Origin: Thermoplasmata archaeon
GTDB lineage: Archaea; Thermoplasmatota; Thermoplasmata; Thermoplasmatales; Thermoplasmataceae
NCBI GenBank assembly: GCA_021797025.1
Contig: JAKAAK010000038.1
Span: 1-16,494 of the forward strand
Direction of reading: 5' to 3'
Length of the DNA: 16,494 nucleotides
Below are positions 15,320-16,494 of the stretch, in pieces. The translations under genes and the position numbers were made by a program. Position 1 is the stretch's first letter. Each line of letters starts with the position of its first letter. The notes beneath the pieces were generated by a model. The model had not been told where the DNA came from. It saw only the letters and a program-made list of their open reading frames with translations, and did no database searches.

Positions 15320-16480
15320 TTGCAGGACATTGGTATGACTTCAACAGTTTCTGTAGCTGAACTTACTAAACGAATAGGTAAATTTTCTGATACCATGACA
15401 TGTGGAATGAAGAGGTCTGTGAGAAAGCACTTCCGTGAATACCTTCCCGGAATGATGATCCCTCCTGAGAACAGGAGGAAGAGCATATCCAGTATTTCAT
15501 CACTTGTATCGGAATATAATCAGAGCACAGTCAACAGGGCATTCCATGGAATAGATTCACCACTACTGGAACAGAACTATATTGAATTCCTGAAAACAGT
15601 AATAGGAAACCACAGTGTTATGTTCATAGGTGATGATACAATACTGGGTCATCCCGGTTCAAAGGTCATGGAGTATGTAGGATGGTTCTTTGACCATGCA
15701 TCAGGAAGCAATGTGCCTGCACACCAATCCGTTACCTCCGGGCTATACGACCTTGATACCGATGCATTCTACCCATTCCTTACAGGGCTTTACATAAAAA
15801 AGATGTATGAAAAAGAATTTAAAACAAAGCTTGAGATCATGTCAGAGATATTCAATACAGCAGAAAACAACTTCAATGTAGCAGGCAAGGTTGCTGATTC
15901 ATGGTACTCAGGCATAAGGTTCCTGGGCGGTAATTATGTCACTGAATTAAAATCCAGCAGGAAGGCATCCTTTGATAATATTGGAAGGATGATAAGGAAC
16001 AGTGATCTGTTTTACACCATGGACGAGATTGTTGAATCAACATTCATCATGCATGAAAAGGATTCTGATACTTTAAGGGAGTTCCCGCTCCAGAGGGAGT
16101 TTACAGTATATCTATCCAATGGTGAACAGGTAAATCTTATAATTCTCTACAACCCTGATAATAAGAGGAAGAAATTCATAGCATCAGATTACCTTTCATG
16201 TGAAGAAATAATAAATGCATGGAGCATAATATGGTCAATAGAAAACTTTCATAAGGATGCAAAGGCTTTAGGTCTGGGAGATTACCAGGTACGTGATAGT
16301 GAAGGGTCGCTTATACACGAAAGGATCACTATGGCCGCCTATACCCTCCTCTCCATTATGATAAGAACATCAGGGAAACTGTTTGGAAGGATTTTAAAGA
16401 CAATAGGTGAATGTTCCAGGGCTATAAAGGAGATTCTAATTATCAAAAAGAACTACAAATCGAGGTTGTTTTCAGGATAA
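15320..16480 (+). CDS. DDE transposase (IS4/IS701-like)
   Basis: This transposase moves the surrounding insertion sequence. The probable DDE triad is an Asp in IGDDTILGHPG (about residue 104-105), an Asp in KVADSWYSG (about residue 193), and a Glu in WSIENFHKDAKALGLGDYQVR (about residue 309). The last is the W-x-I-E-x-F-x(2)-K...LGL...YQ-x-R signature of IS4-type enzymes. The N-terminal 100 residues are basic and helical, likely binding the terminal repeats. The start is TTG 15320 or ATG 15335 (five codons in), and an in-frame stop at 15302-15304 rules out anything earlier. The frame is complete at 386 aa, so the copy may be active. The IS701 versus IS4 assignment is tentative. Confidence 0.88.
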   Translation: MQDIGMTSTVSVAELTKRIGKFSDTMTCGMKRSVRKHFREYLPGMMIPPENRRKSISSISSLVSEYNQSTVNRAFHGIDSPLLEQNYIEFLKTVIGNHSVMFIGDDTILGHPGSKVMEYVGWFFDHASGSNVPAHQSVTSGLYDLDTDAFYPFLTGLYIKKMYEKEFKTKLEIMSEIFNTAENNFNVAGKVADSWYSGIRFLGGNYVTELKSSRKASFDNIGRMIRNSDLFYTMDEIVESTFIMHEKDSDTLREFPLQREFTVYLSNGEQVNLIILYNPDNKRKKFIASDYLSCEEIINAWSIIWSIENFHKDAKALGLGDYQVRDSEGSLIHERITMAAYTLLSIMIRTSGKLFGRILKTIGECSRAIKEILIIKKNYKSRLFSG

Positions 16481-16481
16481 A

Positions 16482-16494
16482 TGCAAAAGTATTG
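16482..16494 (-). repeat. Right terminal inverted repeat of the insertion sequence (may continue past window)
   Basis: TGCAAAAGTATTG begins just after the transposase stop and mirrors the left end with one mismatch. The window stops here, so its outer limit is unseen. Confidence 0.7.

Larger units (their letters stand above)
15264..16494 (+). mobile_element. Insertion sequence, IS4/IS701-like, right end at window edge
   Basis: The element consists of one transposase gene framed by terminal inverted repeats. The left repeat CAATAGTTTTGCA (15264-15276) and the reverse complement of the window's last 13 bases (16482-16494) agree at 12 of 13 positions. The repeats may extend outward on both sides: beyond the window on the right, and into 15240-15263 on the left. 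The true ends and any target duplication therefore cannot be fixed. Minimum length is about 1.23 kb. The transposase frame is intact. Confidence 0.82.

Noticed and set aside
1..16494. CRISPR arrays, tRNA or rRNA genes
   Set aside because: I saw no regularly spaced repeats, no tRNA cloverleaf with the usual TTCGA-type arm and no rRNA-like stretch on either strand; a covariance-model search was not possible.

Overview
The window looks like chromosome of an acidophilic thermoplasmatal archaeon, most likely Ferroplasma or a close relative such as Acidiplasma. The reasons are archaeal informational genes (RadA, small primase subunit, SMC/kleisin), a type II archaeal GAPDH, a sulfur oxygenase reductase, AT-rich spacers, and TATA-like boxes about 22-28 bp upstream of many start codons, the arrangement of leaderless archaeal mRNAs. 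This placement rests on gene content and style only; no search was run.

Layout. 1-1305 (+): the 3' end of smc followed by an overlapping scpA-like kleisin gene. 1302-3306 (-): a gap-radA pair, whose radA stop overlaps the scpA stop by 4 bp. 3429-4571 (+): priS, divergent from gap across a 122-bp spacer that carries a near-perfect 29-bp palindrome. 4580-5311 (-): an unrecognised protein made of five repeats, each centred on an Ala-Trp pair. 5591-6514 (+): sor, alone between AT-rich spacers. 6570-7955 (-): an ammonium transporter. 7956-8311: a gene-free stretch. 8312-11844 (-): the grpE-dnaK-dnaJ chaperone operon behind two tandem TATA-like boxes. 11902-12882 (-): thiL. 12954-14160 (+): a chorismate mutase with an unassigned C-terminal domain plus a short prephenate dehydrogenase, starting immediately after a perfect inverted repeat. 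14143-15198 (-): a radical SAM protein of the archaeosine-synthesis (RaSEA) type, overlapping tyrA tail to tail. 15264-16494 (+): an insertion sequence with a DDE transposase and visible terminal inverted repeats; its right end reaches the window edge.

The first third is rich in chromosome maintenance (SMC and kleisin, RadA, primase). The middle holds the lifestyle genes (sulfur oxidation, ammonium uptake) and protein folding. The last third is biosynthesis (thiamine diphosphate, tyrosine, modified tRNA base), ended by a mobile element. No complete novel multi-gene system is evident. The most rewarding unexplained items are the two palindromic operator-like sites in divergent promoters, the AroQ C-terminal domain, and the Ala-Trp repeat protein.
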